Assembly: GCF_004078635.1 (NCBI RefSeq)
Contig: NZ_RZNB01000003.1
Span: 248,001 to 312,000 of the forward strand
Reading direction: 5' to 3'
From: Labedella phragmitis
GTDB lineage: Bacteria > Actinomycetota > Actinomycetes > Actinomycetales > Microbacteriaceae
DNA length: 64,000 nucleotides
The notes under the pieces are model-generated. The model saw nothing but the letters and a program-made list of their open reading frames with translations. It ran no database searches and was not told the DNA's origin. The translations under genes were made by a program, and so were the position numbers. Positions 42,471 through 50,587 of the stretch are shown piece after piece (the first letter of the stretch is position 1; each line of letters opens with the position of its first letter).

Positions 42471-43349
42471 TCAGGCGGGGAGCAGCACCACCGGAACCGG
42501 TGAGTGACGGACGATCTTCGTGGCGCTCGAGCCCATGAACACGCGAGCGACCGGTCCCCCGGGCTTCGAGCCGACGACGAGGACATCTCCCGGCGCCCAA
42601 TCCACCTCGTCGACGGCGGCGCGCCAGTCGGCACCCACGGCGATCGTCGTCTCGACGCCTGCGCCGATGAGCCCGCGCCTCCGCAACGAATCGACGGTCG
42701 ACTGGACGCCCGCCGTCCATGCGGCGAAGACCTCCTCCTCGGCGTCGAGACCGACCTCCGGGGGAAACATCGCCGGTCGACGGAGACCGAAGGTGACGAC
42801 ACGGACCCGAGCATCCAACGGCGCCGCGAGTTCGGCGAGGCGCTCGATCGCGGAGACCTCCGCCTCGTCGCCCGCCCATGCGAACGTGAGCCGGTCGATT
42901 CCGTCCTTCGGAGCGCGGTAGGCACGCGGCGCGACGGCGACGGGCACGGGCGACGAGTGGACGAGCCGATCGGCCGTCGAACCGAGCACGACCTGCCCGA
43001 GGCTGCCGTCGGCGGCCGATCCGAGCACGATCACGGTCGCGTCCTCGTCCCGGGCAGCCTCGACGAGAGCGGCGGGCACCGATCGTCCCTCGACCCGACG
43101 GAACGCGACGTCACGGGTCGGTGCGAGTTCCGTCAGTCGTGCCCGTGCCGCTGCGAGGTCCTCGTCCGCGGTGCGCCTCGACCAGTCGATGAACTCGGCG
43201 TCCACACGCGAGATGGAGGGGGTCCCCCAGGAGCGCCGCGCGGCCGTGACGACCGTGAGGGGGACGCCGAGGGCGTCGGCGAGCGCGACCCCGAGCTCGA
43301 GCGCGTCGCGCGCGCCCCGACCGTCGGCGTATCCGACCAGGACGGTCAC
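42471..43349 (-). CDS. Universal stress protein with two UspA domains
   Basis: A 292-residue tandem UspA protein. The first domain ends in the ATP-binding motif VIVLGSAADGSLGQVVLGSTADRLVHSSPVPV and the second in VLVVGSKPGGPVARVFMGSSATKIVRHSPVPV (both G-2x-G-9x-G-S/T). GTG 43349 overlaps the permease stop (GTGA), so the two are co-translated; a stress protein paired with an amino acid permease is common in this phylum. Confidence 0.93.
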   Translation of the reverse strand: MTVLVGYADGRGARDALELGVALADALGVPLTVVTAARRSWGTPSISRVDAEFIDWSRRTADEDLAAARARLTELAPTRDVAFRRVEGRSVPAALVEAARDEDATVIVLGSAADGSLGQVVLGSTADRLVHSSPVPVAVAPRAYRAPKDGIDRLTFAWAGDEAEVSAIERLAELAAPLDARVRVVTFGLRRPAMFPPEVGLDAEEEVFAAWTAGVQSTVDSLRRRGLIGAGVETTIAVGADWRAAVDEVDWAPGDVLVVGSKPGGPVARVFMGSSATKIVRHSPVPVVLLPA

Positions 43350-44794
43350 GACCGAGCCCCTCCGCCGGGCCCCGCCGTCGGGCCGACCTCGACCGGGGTG
43401 TCGTTGAGCTTGCTGTGGCGCCGTCCCCACAAGAGGTAGAACGCGAGGACGACGAGCAGCCAGCCGAGGAACCACAGGTACGTGCTCCAGTGCAGCCCCG
43501 ACAGGATGTAGAGGCAGGCAAGGATCGAGAGGATCGGAACGACGGGGTAGCCGGGCACCTTGAATCCGCGCGGCAGGTCCGGCCGCGTCCGACGGAGCAC
43601 GATGACGCCGAGCGACACGACGATGAACGCCACGAGGGTGCCGATCGAGACGAGGTCCCACAGGCTGTCGAGCGGCACGAATCCGGCGAGCAGGCCGACG
43701 GCGATCGCCACGACGATCGTCGTGTTGACGGGCGTCCGGAGCGTCGGGTGCACGCGTGCGAACACCGACGGCAGGAGGCCGTCTCGGCCGATGGCGAAGA
43801 GGATGCGCGTCTGGCCGTACATCGTCACGAGCGTGACGGAGAAGATCGAGATGACGGCGCCGATCGCGAGGATGGTCCCGGGCCATGCCGCACCCACGAC
43901 GTTCTCGAGGATCTTCGCGAGGCCGGCCTCAGCTTGGTCCTCGTCCGAGAACGCCTGCCACGGCTGCGTGCCGAGAGCCGACACCGCGACGAGCAGGTAG
44001 ATGACGACGACGGTGATGAGAGCGGCGATGAGCGCCCGCGGCAGTGTCTTCTGCGGGTCCTTCACCTCGTCGCCCGCCGTCGAGACCGCGTCGAGCCCGA
44101 TGAAGGTGAAGAAGATCGTGCCGGCGGCCGCCGTGATGCCCGTGACACCGTTCGGTGCGAAGTCGGCGAAGTTGTCCGCGTTGAAGGCTGTGAACGCGAC
44201 GGCACTGAAGCCGAGCAGGACCGCGAGCTTGATGATGACCATGACCGCATTGGCGACAGCAGACTCGCTCGTCCCGCGGATGAGCAGGATCGCGCACATC
44301 ACCACGAGCACGACGGCCGGGAGGTTGATGATCCCGCCCTCGAACGGTCCTCCCTCGAGAGCGTCGGGAATGCCGAAGCCGAACAGGTTCGAGATGAGCA
44401 GGTCGACGTAGTCGCTCCAGCCGACGGCGACGGCGGCCGTCGACACTCCGTACTCGAGGAGCAGACACGCCGCGACGCCCATCGCGACGATCTCGCCGAG
44501 TGTCGCGTACGCGTAGGAGTACGTCGACCCCGAGACGGGCACGGCCGACGCCATCTCGGCATAGCAGAGGGCGGAGAGACCCGCGGCGAGTCCGGCGAGG
44601 AGGAAGGCGACGATGACGGCCGGTCCTGCGTCGGGGACGGCCTCGTGCATCACGAAGAAGACGCCCGTCCCGACGGTCGCGCCGACGCCGAACATCGTGA
44701 GCTGGAACGCGCTGAGGTTGCGGGCGAGGCCCCCGGGCGAGGAGACGGGAGCCGAGATGGGCTTGCGACGGAACAGCTGCTGACTCGTACTCAC
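43346..44794 (-). CDS. APC-family amino acid permease
   Basis: A 482-residue, twelve-helix transporter of the cationic amino acid/basic permease type. TM1 has the substrate motif FGVGATVGTGVFFVMHEAV and TM6 FFTFIGLDAVSTAGDEVKDPQKTLP. The C-terminus is hydrophilic. GTG 44794 has GGGGATC upstream. The substrate is probably a cationic or branched amino acid, not certain. Confidence 0.92.
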   Translation of the reverse strand: MSTSQQLFRRKPISAPVSSPGGLARNLSAFQLTMFGVGATVGTGVFFVMHEAVPDAGPAVIVAFLLAGLAAGLSALCYAEMASAVPVSGSTYSYAYATLGEIVAMGVAACLLLEYGVSTAAVAVGWSDYVDLLISNLFGFGIPDALEGGPFEGGIINLPAVVLVVMCAILLIRGTSESAVANAVMVIIKLAVLLGFSAVAFTAFNADNFADFAPNGVTGITAAAGTIFFTFIGLDAVSTAGDEVKDPQKTLPRALIAALITVVVIYLLVAVSALGTQPWQAFSDEDQAEAGLAKILENVVGAAWPGTILAIGAVISIFSVTLVTMYGQTRILFAIGRDGLLPSVFARVHPTLRTPVNTTIVVAIAVGLLAGFVPLDSLWDLVSIGTLVAFIVVSLGVIVLRRTRPDLPRGFKVPGYPVVPILSILACLYILSGLHWSTYLWFLGWLLVVLAFYLLWGRRHSKLNDTPVEVGPTAGPGGGARS

Positions 44795-44912
44795 GCGATC
44801 CCCGTTCGTCGGCGCGATCGACCGGTCGGCGTCGCGAAGCTGCACGATGTTGACCGATCGTAGAAGCGCCGGGCGCGCGACACAAGCCGCCGGGCGACGC
44901 TCCCGGGTCGTG

Positions 44913-45284
44913 TCAGCGGGGGTCGAGCCGACCGACGAGCGACTCGATCGCCGACACGTCGGGCACGAACCAGACGTGCGCCCCACGATTCGACTCCACC
45001 ACGAAGGCGGAGAGAGCCGCGCTCCCGGCGATGGTCTCCGAGATGTCGCCGACGATCGCGATCGCGATGCGGTAGGTGACGAACTTCTGCAGGAACTCCC
45101 CCGCGAAACCGGTACTCAAGTCGAAGAACAGGGGATCGAATCGACCGACGGGGACCGCGACGACCGTCGCGTGCTCCGAGAACGCCGCTTCGAGGAGCGT
45201 GGTCGCGTCGTCCGGTGTGGACAGCGCGCCGCCCAACTCGTCCACCAGGAGCACCGTGTTCTCGCCGTACGTGATCGATTCCAT
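44913..45284 (-). CDS. DUF4180 protein
   Basis: A 123-residue soluble protein. VVAVPVGRFDPLFFDLSTGFAGEFLQKFVTYRIAIAIVGDISE and FVVESNRGAHVWFV match DUF4180. ATG 45284 has TAGCGT 6 bases upstream (45291-45296, minus strand). Function unknown. Confidence 0.85.
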   Translation of the reverse strand: MESITYGENTVLLVDELGGALSTPDDATTLLEAAFSEHATVVAVPVGRFDPLFFDLSTGFAGEFLQKFVTYRIAIAIVGDISETIAGSAALSAFVVESNRGAHVWFVPDVSAIESLVGRLDPR

Positions 45285-45354
45285 GCCCCGACGCTACACG
45301 CCTGATAAGCCCGCGCACCGGGCGGACCGAGCGTCGCGACGACCGCGACGGGCG

Positions 45355-46080
45355 TCACCGCTGCCGGAGGACCTCGGCGAGCGCGCGCTCGTCGGCAGCG
45401 CGCGAGAAGGGGATCTCACGCCCTCCCGCTTCGAGTTCGAGTCGCTCGATCGCTTGGTCGATGGTCGCATCATCGAGGAGATCGGCGAGCGCCACCGTGA
45501 GGAAGCCGGGCTGATCGCCCTCCCGGCGGCGCCGTCGCGCCCGCGGGAACGGACGGACGACGTGCGTGAGTCTGGCGTCGATCACGCGCGCTCGCGTGCG
45601 CCCCACGTCCGTGACGGCGAGACCGACGGTGACGTCGCGCCCGTGCCGCGTCATGCGGTCGGCGACGCACACGGCCGTGACGACGGACCATTCGAGGAGC
45701 GGCAGGTGAGCGAGGTGCACGCCCGCAGACGACAGCCCGATGACGATGCCGCCCTCCGGGGCGGACGAGGCGAGCAGCCGACGCCGGCGTGCGCGCGCGG
45801 CCTGGGCGATGGCGCCGGCGGACGCGGCCGCGGCGAGTGCCGCGAGGGACAACGAGAAGCCGAGGGGCGAGCTGCCCGCATCGGTGAGGACGACGACGGC
45901 CAGGACGGCGAGCACGAGTGCACCCGCGAGAGCGATGCCCCCGACCCAGAGGCCGAAGCGCGCCCGGCGGTGCACGCGCGCCGCGAGCGCGGCGGAGATC
46001 TCGGCCTCCAGCCGATCATCTCCTGCGCGACGTCCGAACACGTCCGACACCACCAGCACCTCCCGTGTCACCCGCGCCAC
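45355..46080 (-). CDS. Hypothetical membrane protein
   Basis: 241 residues with two adjacent helices near 44-90 (LWVGGIALAGALVLAVLAVVVLTD and a following Ala/Ser-rich segment), then a soluble C-terminal domain with EWSVVTAVCVADRMTRHGRDVT and VALADLLDDATIDQAIERLE. The helix pair plus beta-rich tail resembles PH-like or YcxB-type proteins, but I cannot name a family. GTG 46080 is the likely start. Confidence 0.7.
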   Translation of the reverse strand: MARVTREVLVVSDVFGRRAGDDRLEAEISAALAARVHRRARFGLWVGGIALAGALVLAVLAVVVLTDAGSSPLGFSLSLAALAAAASAGAIAQAARARRRRLLASSAPEGGIVIGLSSAGVHLAHLPLLEWSVVTAVCVADRMTRHGRDVTVGLAVTDVGRTRARVIDARLTHVVRPFPRARRRRREGDQPGFLTVALADLLDDATIDQAIERLELEAGGREIPFSRAADERALAEVLRQR

Positions 46081-46175
46081 CGTAACCCGTCCGTGAATCC
46101 CCCGGATGGGTACGACGACTGCTTGTGGAAACGGAGGGCGCCGACCGACTTGTGCGACGCCGGAATCGGAGGAGT

Positions 46176-46877
46176 TCAGGCTTCGTCGAGCACGAGACGG
46201 TAGCCCCTGCCGGGCTCCGTCAGCAGATGCTGCGGCTCCGACGGGTTCGCCTCGAGCTTCTTCCGCAACTGCCCGACGTACAGGCGCAGGTAGCCGCTGT
46301 CACCCGTGTGGTGCGAACCCCAGACCTCGGTGAGCAGGTGCTCGCGCGAGACGAGGCGACCGGCGTTGCGCGCGAGCAGTTCGAGGATCTTCCACTCCGT
46401 CGGAGTCAGCCGGATGTGCTCGCTCCCGCCGCCCGTCGGCGCCGCTCGACCGACGGAGCGGGAGGCGAGATCGACCGTGACACCTCCGAACGCGATCACG
46501 GGATCGCTCGCGGCGGCGGGGCCGACCCGGCGGCCGAGAGCGCGCACACGCGCGAGCAGTTCGTCGATGACGAACGGCTTGGTGACGTAGTCGTCGGCTC
46601 CCGCGTCGAGCGCGTCCACCTTGTCGGACGCATCGGTGCGGCCCGAGACCACGAGGATCGGCATCGTGGACCAGCCCCTGACGGCCTCGATGACCTCGAC
46701 GCCCGAGAGACCCGGCATGCCGAGGTCGAGCAGCAGGAGGTCGGGGTGCTGCTCGATGACGGCGTTGACCGCCGCCGTGCCGTCTGGAGCGGTCACGACG
46801 TCGTACCCGCGCGCTCCGAGGGTCACGCGCAATGCTCGGACGAGTTGCGGATCGTCGTCCGCGATGAGGATCCTCAC
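46176..46877 (-). CDS. kdpE: KdpE-type response regulator
   Basis: A 233-residue OmpR-class regulator with receiver (phospho-Asp51 in LLLLDLGMPGLSGVEV; RTDASDKVDALDAGADDYVTKPF) and winged helix (LTPTEWKILELLARNAGRLVS, SGYLRLYVGQLRKKLE, PGRGYRLVL). It resembles KdpE, which controls high-affinity potassium uptake. Its start GTG 46877 overlaps the stop of a degraded KdpD kinase remnant. No kdpFABC genes are in this window. Confidence 0.88.
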   Translation of the reverse strand: MRILIADDDPQLVRALRVTLGARGYDVVTAPDGTAAVNAVIEQHPDLLLLDLGMPGLSGVEVIEAVRGWSTMPILVVSGRTDASDKVDALDAGADDYVTKPFVIDELLARVRALGRRVGPAAASDPVIAFGGVTVDLASRSVGRAAPTGGGSEHIRLTPTEWKILELLARNAGRLVSREHLLTEVWGSHHTGDSGYLRLYVGQLRKKLEANPSEPQHLLTEPGRGYRLVLDEA

Positions 46878-47023
46878 GAGTCCATCCTCCCGCTGTCGAC
46901 GGTCGCGAGCGAGACGACCATCGTGAGTCCGCCACCCGGCGTGTCCTCGGCCTCGAGAGCGCCGCCCTTCCCCTCGGCGAGCACGCGGGGCAGCGCGAGT
47001 CCCAGATAGACCCCGCGCCACAC
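46874..47023 (-). pseudogene. C-terminal remnant of a KdpD-like histidine kinase
   Basis: 49 codons (GTG 47023 to TGA 46874) encoding YLGLALPRVLAEGKGGALEA followed by EDTPGGGLTMVVSLATVDSG. This matches the G2 box and extreme C-terminus of KdpD (GLGLA...GGxLxAEDTPGGGLTMVVSL). The sensor, dimerisation and ATP-binding N-box are absent, so it cannot be active. The remaining stop still overlaps kdpE in the usual GTGA way. Confidence 0.8.
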
Positions 47024-47035
47024 CGTCCACGCGGA

Positions 47036-47497
47036 TCAGGAGCTCGGGGGGACGGGAGGGCCGATGACGAGGAGCGCGACGAAGACGAGCGTCACGACCA
47101 CGAGCGCCGACAGGGCAGCGATGACGGGGCGCCGAAGCACCCATGCCTGTACGCGCTCGAGGGGGTTTCCGGGCACCTCGCCGCCCGCCGCGAGCCGCCA
47201 GCTCCCGTCGAGCCGGCCGCGCCGATCCATCACGACGTCGAAGGGGATCGTGGCGAACGGCACGACAGCGCTCGCGAGCCCCAGCAGACCCGTTCCGACG
47301 GACCACCGCTTGTCGACCCAGACGAACACCGTCACCGCGACGAAGCACAGGAAGACGAACCCGTGGACGCCCCCCGCTGGCGGGACGAGGGCCTCGGTCG
47401 TCCGCGTCACGTACTTGAGGAACATCGCCGTGAGCAGGAACGCCCACGTGACGGCTTCGGCGATCGCGACGGCGCGGAACAGGAGTCGGGGGGTCAT
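47036..47497 (-). CDS. DUF3817 membrane protein
   Basis: A 153-residue protein: LFRAVAIAEAVTWAFLLTAMFLKYV, GGVHGFVFLCFVAVTVFVWVDKRWS and ASAVVPFATIPFDVVMDRRG are DUF3817 signatures, with four helices. ATG 47497 follows TAGCGT by 7 bases (47505-47510, minus strand). It lies directly upstream of the kinase remnant. Function unknown. Confidence 0.85.
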   Translation of the reverse strand: MTPRLLFRAVAIAEAVTWAFLLTAMFLKYVTRTTEALVPPAGGVHGFVFLCFVAVTVFVWVDKRWSVGTGLLGLASAVVPFATIPFDVVMDRRGRLDGSWRLAAGGEVPGNPLERVQAWVLRRPVIAALSALVVVTLVFVALLVIGPPVPPSS

Positions 47498-47733
47498 CGG
47501 TTCAACGCTAACGCGTGGAGGTCACGGCTCGCTGGGGAGGACGCCCGCGGCCAGGATGACGGTGATCGCGGAGCGCGACAGACGACGGGGGTTCATGGTG
47601 ATGCCTTCGGGTATGAGCGCCTCGGGTCGGCGCGCGATTCACGCTGGACCCACGGTCGATCGCGCGATATCACCCGCCCAAAGGACGTACCGTTGGCAGT
47701 GCAGGACGACGCTGTCCGAGATCAGGAGATGCG

Positions 47734-49059
47734 ATGACCCACGTGAACGACGCGACGAATGGCGCCGCGAGCACCGACGGCTGGCGACGGGCCGGAGGAC
47801 AGCGCTCCACGGCCGGCGACGACAAGTCGAACTGGGCGGGCAACTACACCTACACCGGACAGATCGTGGTTCCCGGGTCCCTCGACGAGGTGCGCGCGAT
47901 CGTGACGTCGGGCCGACGGGTCCGAGCACTCGGCACCCGGCACTCGTTCAACGCCCTTCCCGACAGCGAGGTCCTCGTGCACCTCGGCGGCCTGCCGTCC
48001 GACCCCGTCGTCGACGACGAACGACGCACCGTCACGGTGGGGGCGGCGACGCGCTACGGCGACCTGGCCCGGTACCTCCACGGCGAGGGGCTTGCGCTCC
48101 ACAACCTCGGCTCCCTTCCACACATCTCGGTGGGCGGTGCGACGGCGACGGGCACCCACGGCTCGGGTGACGCCAACGGAACGCTCTCGAGCGCCGTCTC
48201 GGCGCTCCAACTCGTCGTCGCGAACGGCGACGTCGTCGAGGTGGACCGCTCCACCGAGGGCTTCGACGGGATGGTGGTCGGGCTCGGGGCCTTCGGCATC
48301 GTCACGCGCGTGACCCTCGACGTGCGACCGACCTTCGACATCCGTCAGGACGCGTTCACCGGGGTCGCCTGGGACCGCCTCATCGAGGACTTCGACGCCG
48401 TCATGGGCTCCGCCTACAGCGTGAGCGTGTTGACGCGGTGGGCGTCCGACACGATCGACCACATGTGGCTCAAGACCCTCGTCACGGAGTCGACGCCGGA
48501 CCTCATCGACGCGACCCACCTCGGAGCCGTCGCCGCTCCGACCTCGGAGACCGTCGACGAGCAGCCGTCCAACCTCACGAGCTTCGGCGTCGCCGGCCCC
48601 TGGTCGGAGATGCTCCCCCACTTCCGGCTCGACTCGACGCCGAGCGCCGGCGAGGAGATCCAGACCGAATACCTCGTGCCGCGCGACCGCATCCGGGAGG
48701 CGCTCCGCGCCCTCCGCGGGATCGGCGACCGCATCGACGCCGCTCTCCTCATCACGGAGCTCCGCACCGTCGCGGCCGACGATCTGTGGCTGAGCGGCGC
48801 GTCGGGCCGCGACGCGGTCGGGGTGCACTTCACGTTCGTGCCCGACGCCGACCGGGTCAACGCCGTCGTGCCCGCGATCGAGGAGATCCTGCTCCCGCTC
48901 GGCGGTCGGCCGCATTGGGGCAAGCACTTCCTCGCGACGGCGGCCGATCTCGCTCCGCTCTATCCGCGGCGCGACGAGTGGGCGGCGCTCGTGGAGCGCT
49001 ACGACCCCTCGGGCGTTTTCCGCAACCGCTTCATCGAGGAGCGCGTCCTCGGCGACTGA
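47734..49059 (+). CDS. Alditol oxidase/xylitol oxidase-like flavoprotein
   Basis: A 441-residue VAO-family FAD oxidase. The N-terminal FAD domain has VRALGTRHSFNALPDS, where His70 is the probable covalent FAD attachment site as in AldO, and HNLGSLPHISVGGATATGTHGSG; the C-terminal ALO domain has GGRPHWGKHFL and YDPSGVFRNRF. AldO enzymes oxidise sugar alcohols, producing H2O2. ATG 47734 has AGGAG just upstream. Confidence 0.9.
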   Translation: MTHVNDATNGAASTDGWRRAGGQRSTAGDDKSNWAGNYTYTGQIVVPGSLDEVRAIVTSGRRVRALGTRHSFNALPDSEVLVHLGGLPSDPVVDDERRTVTVGAATRYGDLARYLHGEGLALHNLGSLPHISVGGATATGTHGSGDANGTLSSAVSALQLVVANGDVVEVDRSTEGFDGMVVGLGAFGIVTRVTLDVRPTFDIRQDAFTGVAWDRLIEDFDAVMGSAYSVSVLTRWASDTIDHMWLKTLVTESTPDLIDATHLGAVAAPTSETVDEQPSNLTSFGVAGPWSEMLPHFRLDSTPSAGEEIQTEYLVPRDRIREALRALRGIGDRIDAALLITELRTVAADDLWLSGASGRDAVGVHFTFVPDADRVNAVVPAIEEILLPLGGRPHWGKHFLATAADLAPLYPRRDEWAALVERYDPSGVFRNRFIEERVLGD

Positions 49060-49066
49060 CGAGGCG

Positions 49067-49330
49067 TCACCCCTCGTCGCCAGCGCCGAACGTCTGCTCG
49101 TCGTCGGCCGCAGCGTCCGTCGCGTCGGCGGAGGGCTCCTCCATACGTCCGTCGCGCGGAATGACGAGGCCCTCCTCCGGGGAGGCGCCGTGGCTGCCGC
49201 CGGCGATCTGGTCGACCGTCAGCAGACCGTCGGGGTCGCGCGGGTCGCGCTCTCCCGTGAGGCGCTCGCCCACGATGGCGGCGTCGTTCGCGGTCTGCTG
49301 GGCACTCTCGTCGCGCTGAGGATCCGACAT
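49067..49330 (-). CDS. Small acidic hypothetical protein
   Basis: 87 residues, hydrophilic and Asp/Glu/Ala-rich, with the phrases NDAAIVGERLTGERDPRDPDGLL and QIAGGSHGASPEEGLVIPRDGRMEE. Probably disordered; no family recognised. ATG 49330 has GGAGAACC upstream. Convergent with the flavoprotein gene, 7 bases apart. Confidence 0.7.
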   Translation of the reverse strand: MSDPQRDESAQQTANDAAIVGERLTGERDPRDPDGLLTVDQIAGGSHGASPEEGLVIPRDGRMEEPSADATDAAADDEQTFGAGDEG

Positions 49331-49671
49331 GGTTCTCCGTTCCCGATCGTCGTGACGGGCGAGACATCGCACCGCCGCGACGCCAGACTTTATGGTTCTC
49401 GCGGGGATTGTCAATGCCCTGTGCCTGCTTCTTCCGACGGATAGCGTGGGAACCGGTTCGGATGCAGGACAGGTTCACGAAGCAGCGGCACCCTCGGAGA
49501 AGGGGTGATCCGTAGGCTCGGGGCCTCGCGTTCGGCGTGGGGGTGGAGTGTGTCGGGTCATTCCACCCCCACTCTTTTTCTTGTCGCCCCTCCGGGGAGA
49601 CGCGCCTTCGGCGCGCCCGCGAGCGGCAGGTGGACCGGAACGCCCGACATCGCGACAGCACTGGAGGAACG
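49331..49671 (+). promoter_or_regulatory. Leader region of the SDR/ADH unit with an internal terminator
   Basis: A TAGGCT -10-like hexamer (49513-49518) is followed by no start codon at the usual 6-8 bases. A rho-independent terminator then lies at 49537-49582, and further short hairpins (CCCCtccGGGG, GCGCCttcGGCGC) precede the ATG at 49672. The layout suits an attenuated leader or a separate ~60-base small RNA. No gene is visible in 49331-49510. Confidence 0.5.
49537..49582 (+). terminator. Rho-independent terminator in the SDR gene leader
   Basis: A perfect 11-bp stem GTGGGGGTGGA/TCCACCCCCAC with a 14-base loop, followed by TCTTTTTCTT. It is the only hairpin in the window with a real U-tract on its own strand, and it points towards, and lies upstream of, the SDR gene. 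Confidence 0.8.
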
Positions 49672-50514
49672 ATGAGCGACAGCACGACGACCGACAGCGG
49701 TGCGAGCAGTACGAGCACCGCCGACCCCACCCGCACCGCGATCGTCACGGGATCGGACTCCGGGATCGGCCGCGCGACCGCCGTGGCCCTCGCGCGCGAC
49801 GGCTTCGACGTCGGAATCACGTGGCACTCGGACGAGGGCGGAGCGAACGAGACCGCCGAGCTCGTCCGGCAGCACGGCGTCCGAGCCGTCGTGGCTCAAC
49901 TCGACACGACGGACCTCGAGAACTGCGGAGACGTCGTCGACGGCCTCGCCGATGAGCTCGGTGGACTGCACGTCTTCGTCAACAACGCCGGCATGGGTGA
50001 GCACACGAAGTTCCTGGACCAGACGATCGAGGACTGGCGCAAGGTCATCGCCGCCGACCTCGACGGGGCCTTCGTCTGCATCCAGCGCGCCGCCAAGCGC
50101 ATGGTCGCCGCCGGCAACGGCGGACGCATCATCGGCGTCACGAGCGTGCACGAGACCCAGCCTCGCGTCGGGTCGTCGGCCTACGACGCCGCGAAGCACG
50201 GCCTCGGCGGGCTCCTCAAGACCGTCGCGCTCGAGCTCGGCCACCTCGGCATCACCGCGAACGCGGTCGCCCCCGGAGAGATCAACACCCCGATGAACTC
50301 GACGGAGGACGTCGACGCTCGTGAGATGGAGCGCCCCGGCGTCCCGCTCGGTCGACCGGGCAACCCCGAGGAGATCGCCGACGTCATCGCGTTCCTCGCC
50401 TCGCCCCGCTCGTCCTACGTCACGGGCGCCTCGTGGGCCGTCGACGGCGGCATGCTCAACATGGGCCCTCAGGCCGGCTCCCACCTCGAGAGCAACGACT
50501 GGCGCGAGAACTGA
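49672..50514 (+). CDS. SDR-family oxidoreductase (3-oxoacyl/sugar reductase-like)
   Basis: A 280-residue NAD(P) short-chain dehydrogenase: nucleotide loop AIVTGSDSGIGRATAVALA, NNAGMG, catalytic Ser158, Tyr171 and Lys175 (SSAYDAAKHGLGGLLKTVA), and the C-terminal ASPRSSYVTGASWAVDGGML. The first ~20 residues are a Ser/Thr-rich tail. ATG 49672 has a strong GGAGGAAC. The alcohol dehydrogenase gene follows 73 bases later. The substrate is unknown. Confidence 0.92.
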   Translation: MSDSTTTDSGASSTSTADPTRTAIVTGSDSGIGRATAVALARDGFDVGITWHSDEGGANETAELVRQHGVRAVVAQLDTTDLENCGDVVDGLADELGGLHVFVNNAGMGEHTKFLDQTIEDWRKVIAADLDGAFVCIQRAAKRMVAAGNGGRIIGVTSVHETQPRVGSSAYDAAKHGLGGLLKTVALELGHLGITANAVAPGEINTPMNSTEDVDAREMERPGVPLGRPGNPEEIADVIAFLASPRSSYVTGASWAVDGGMLNMGPQAGSHLESNDWREN

Positions 50515-50587
50515 CCACCAGCAGCGGAGCGCGACGCACCCAACGGAGCCGGCTCGACCGGACATCGCAGGACCGAAAGGATCACTC

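Noticed and set aside
47522-47596. A 24-codon minus-strand ORF (MNPRRLSRSAITVILAAGVLPSEP) with a signal-peptide look
   Set aside because: Too short and unconserved in appearance to call; it may be a truncated secreted protein, but a weak ribosome site is the only support.
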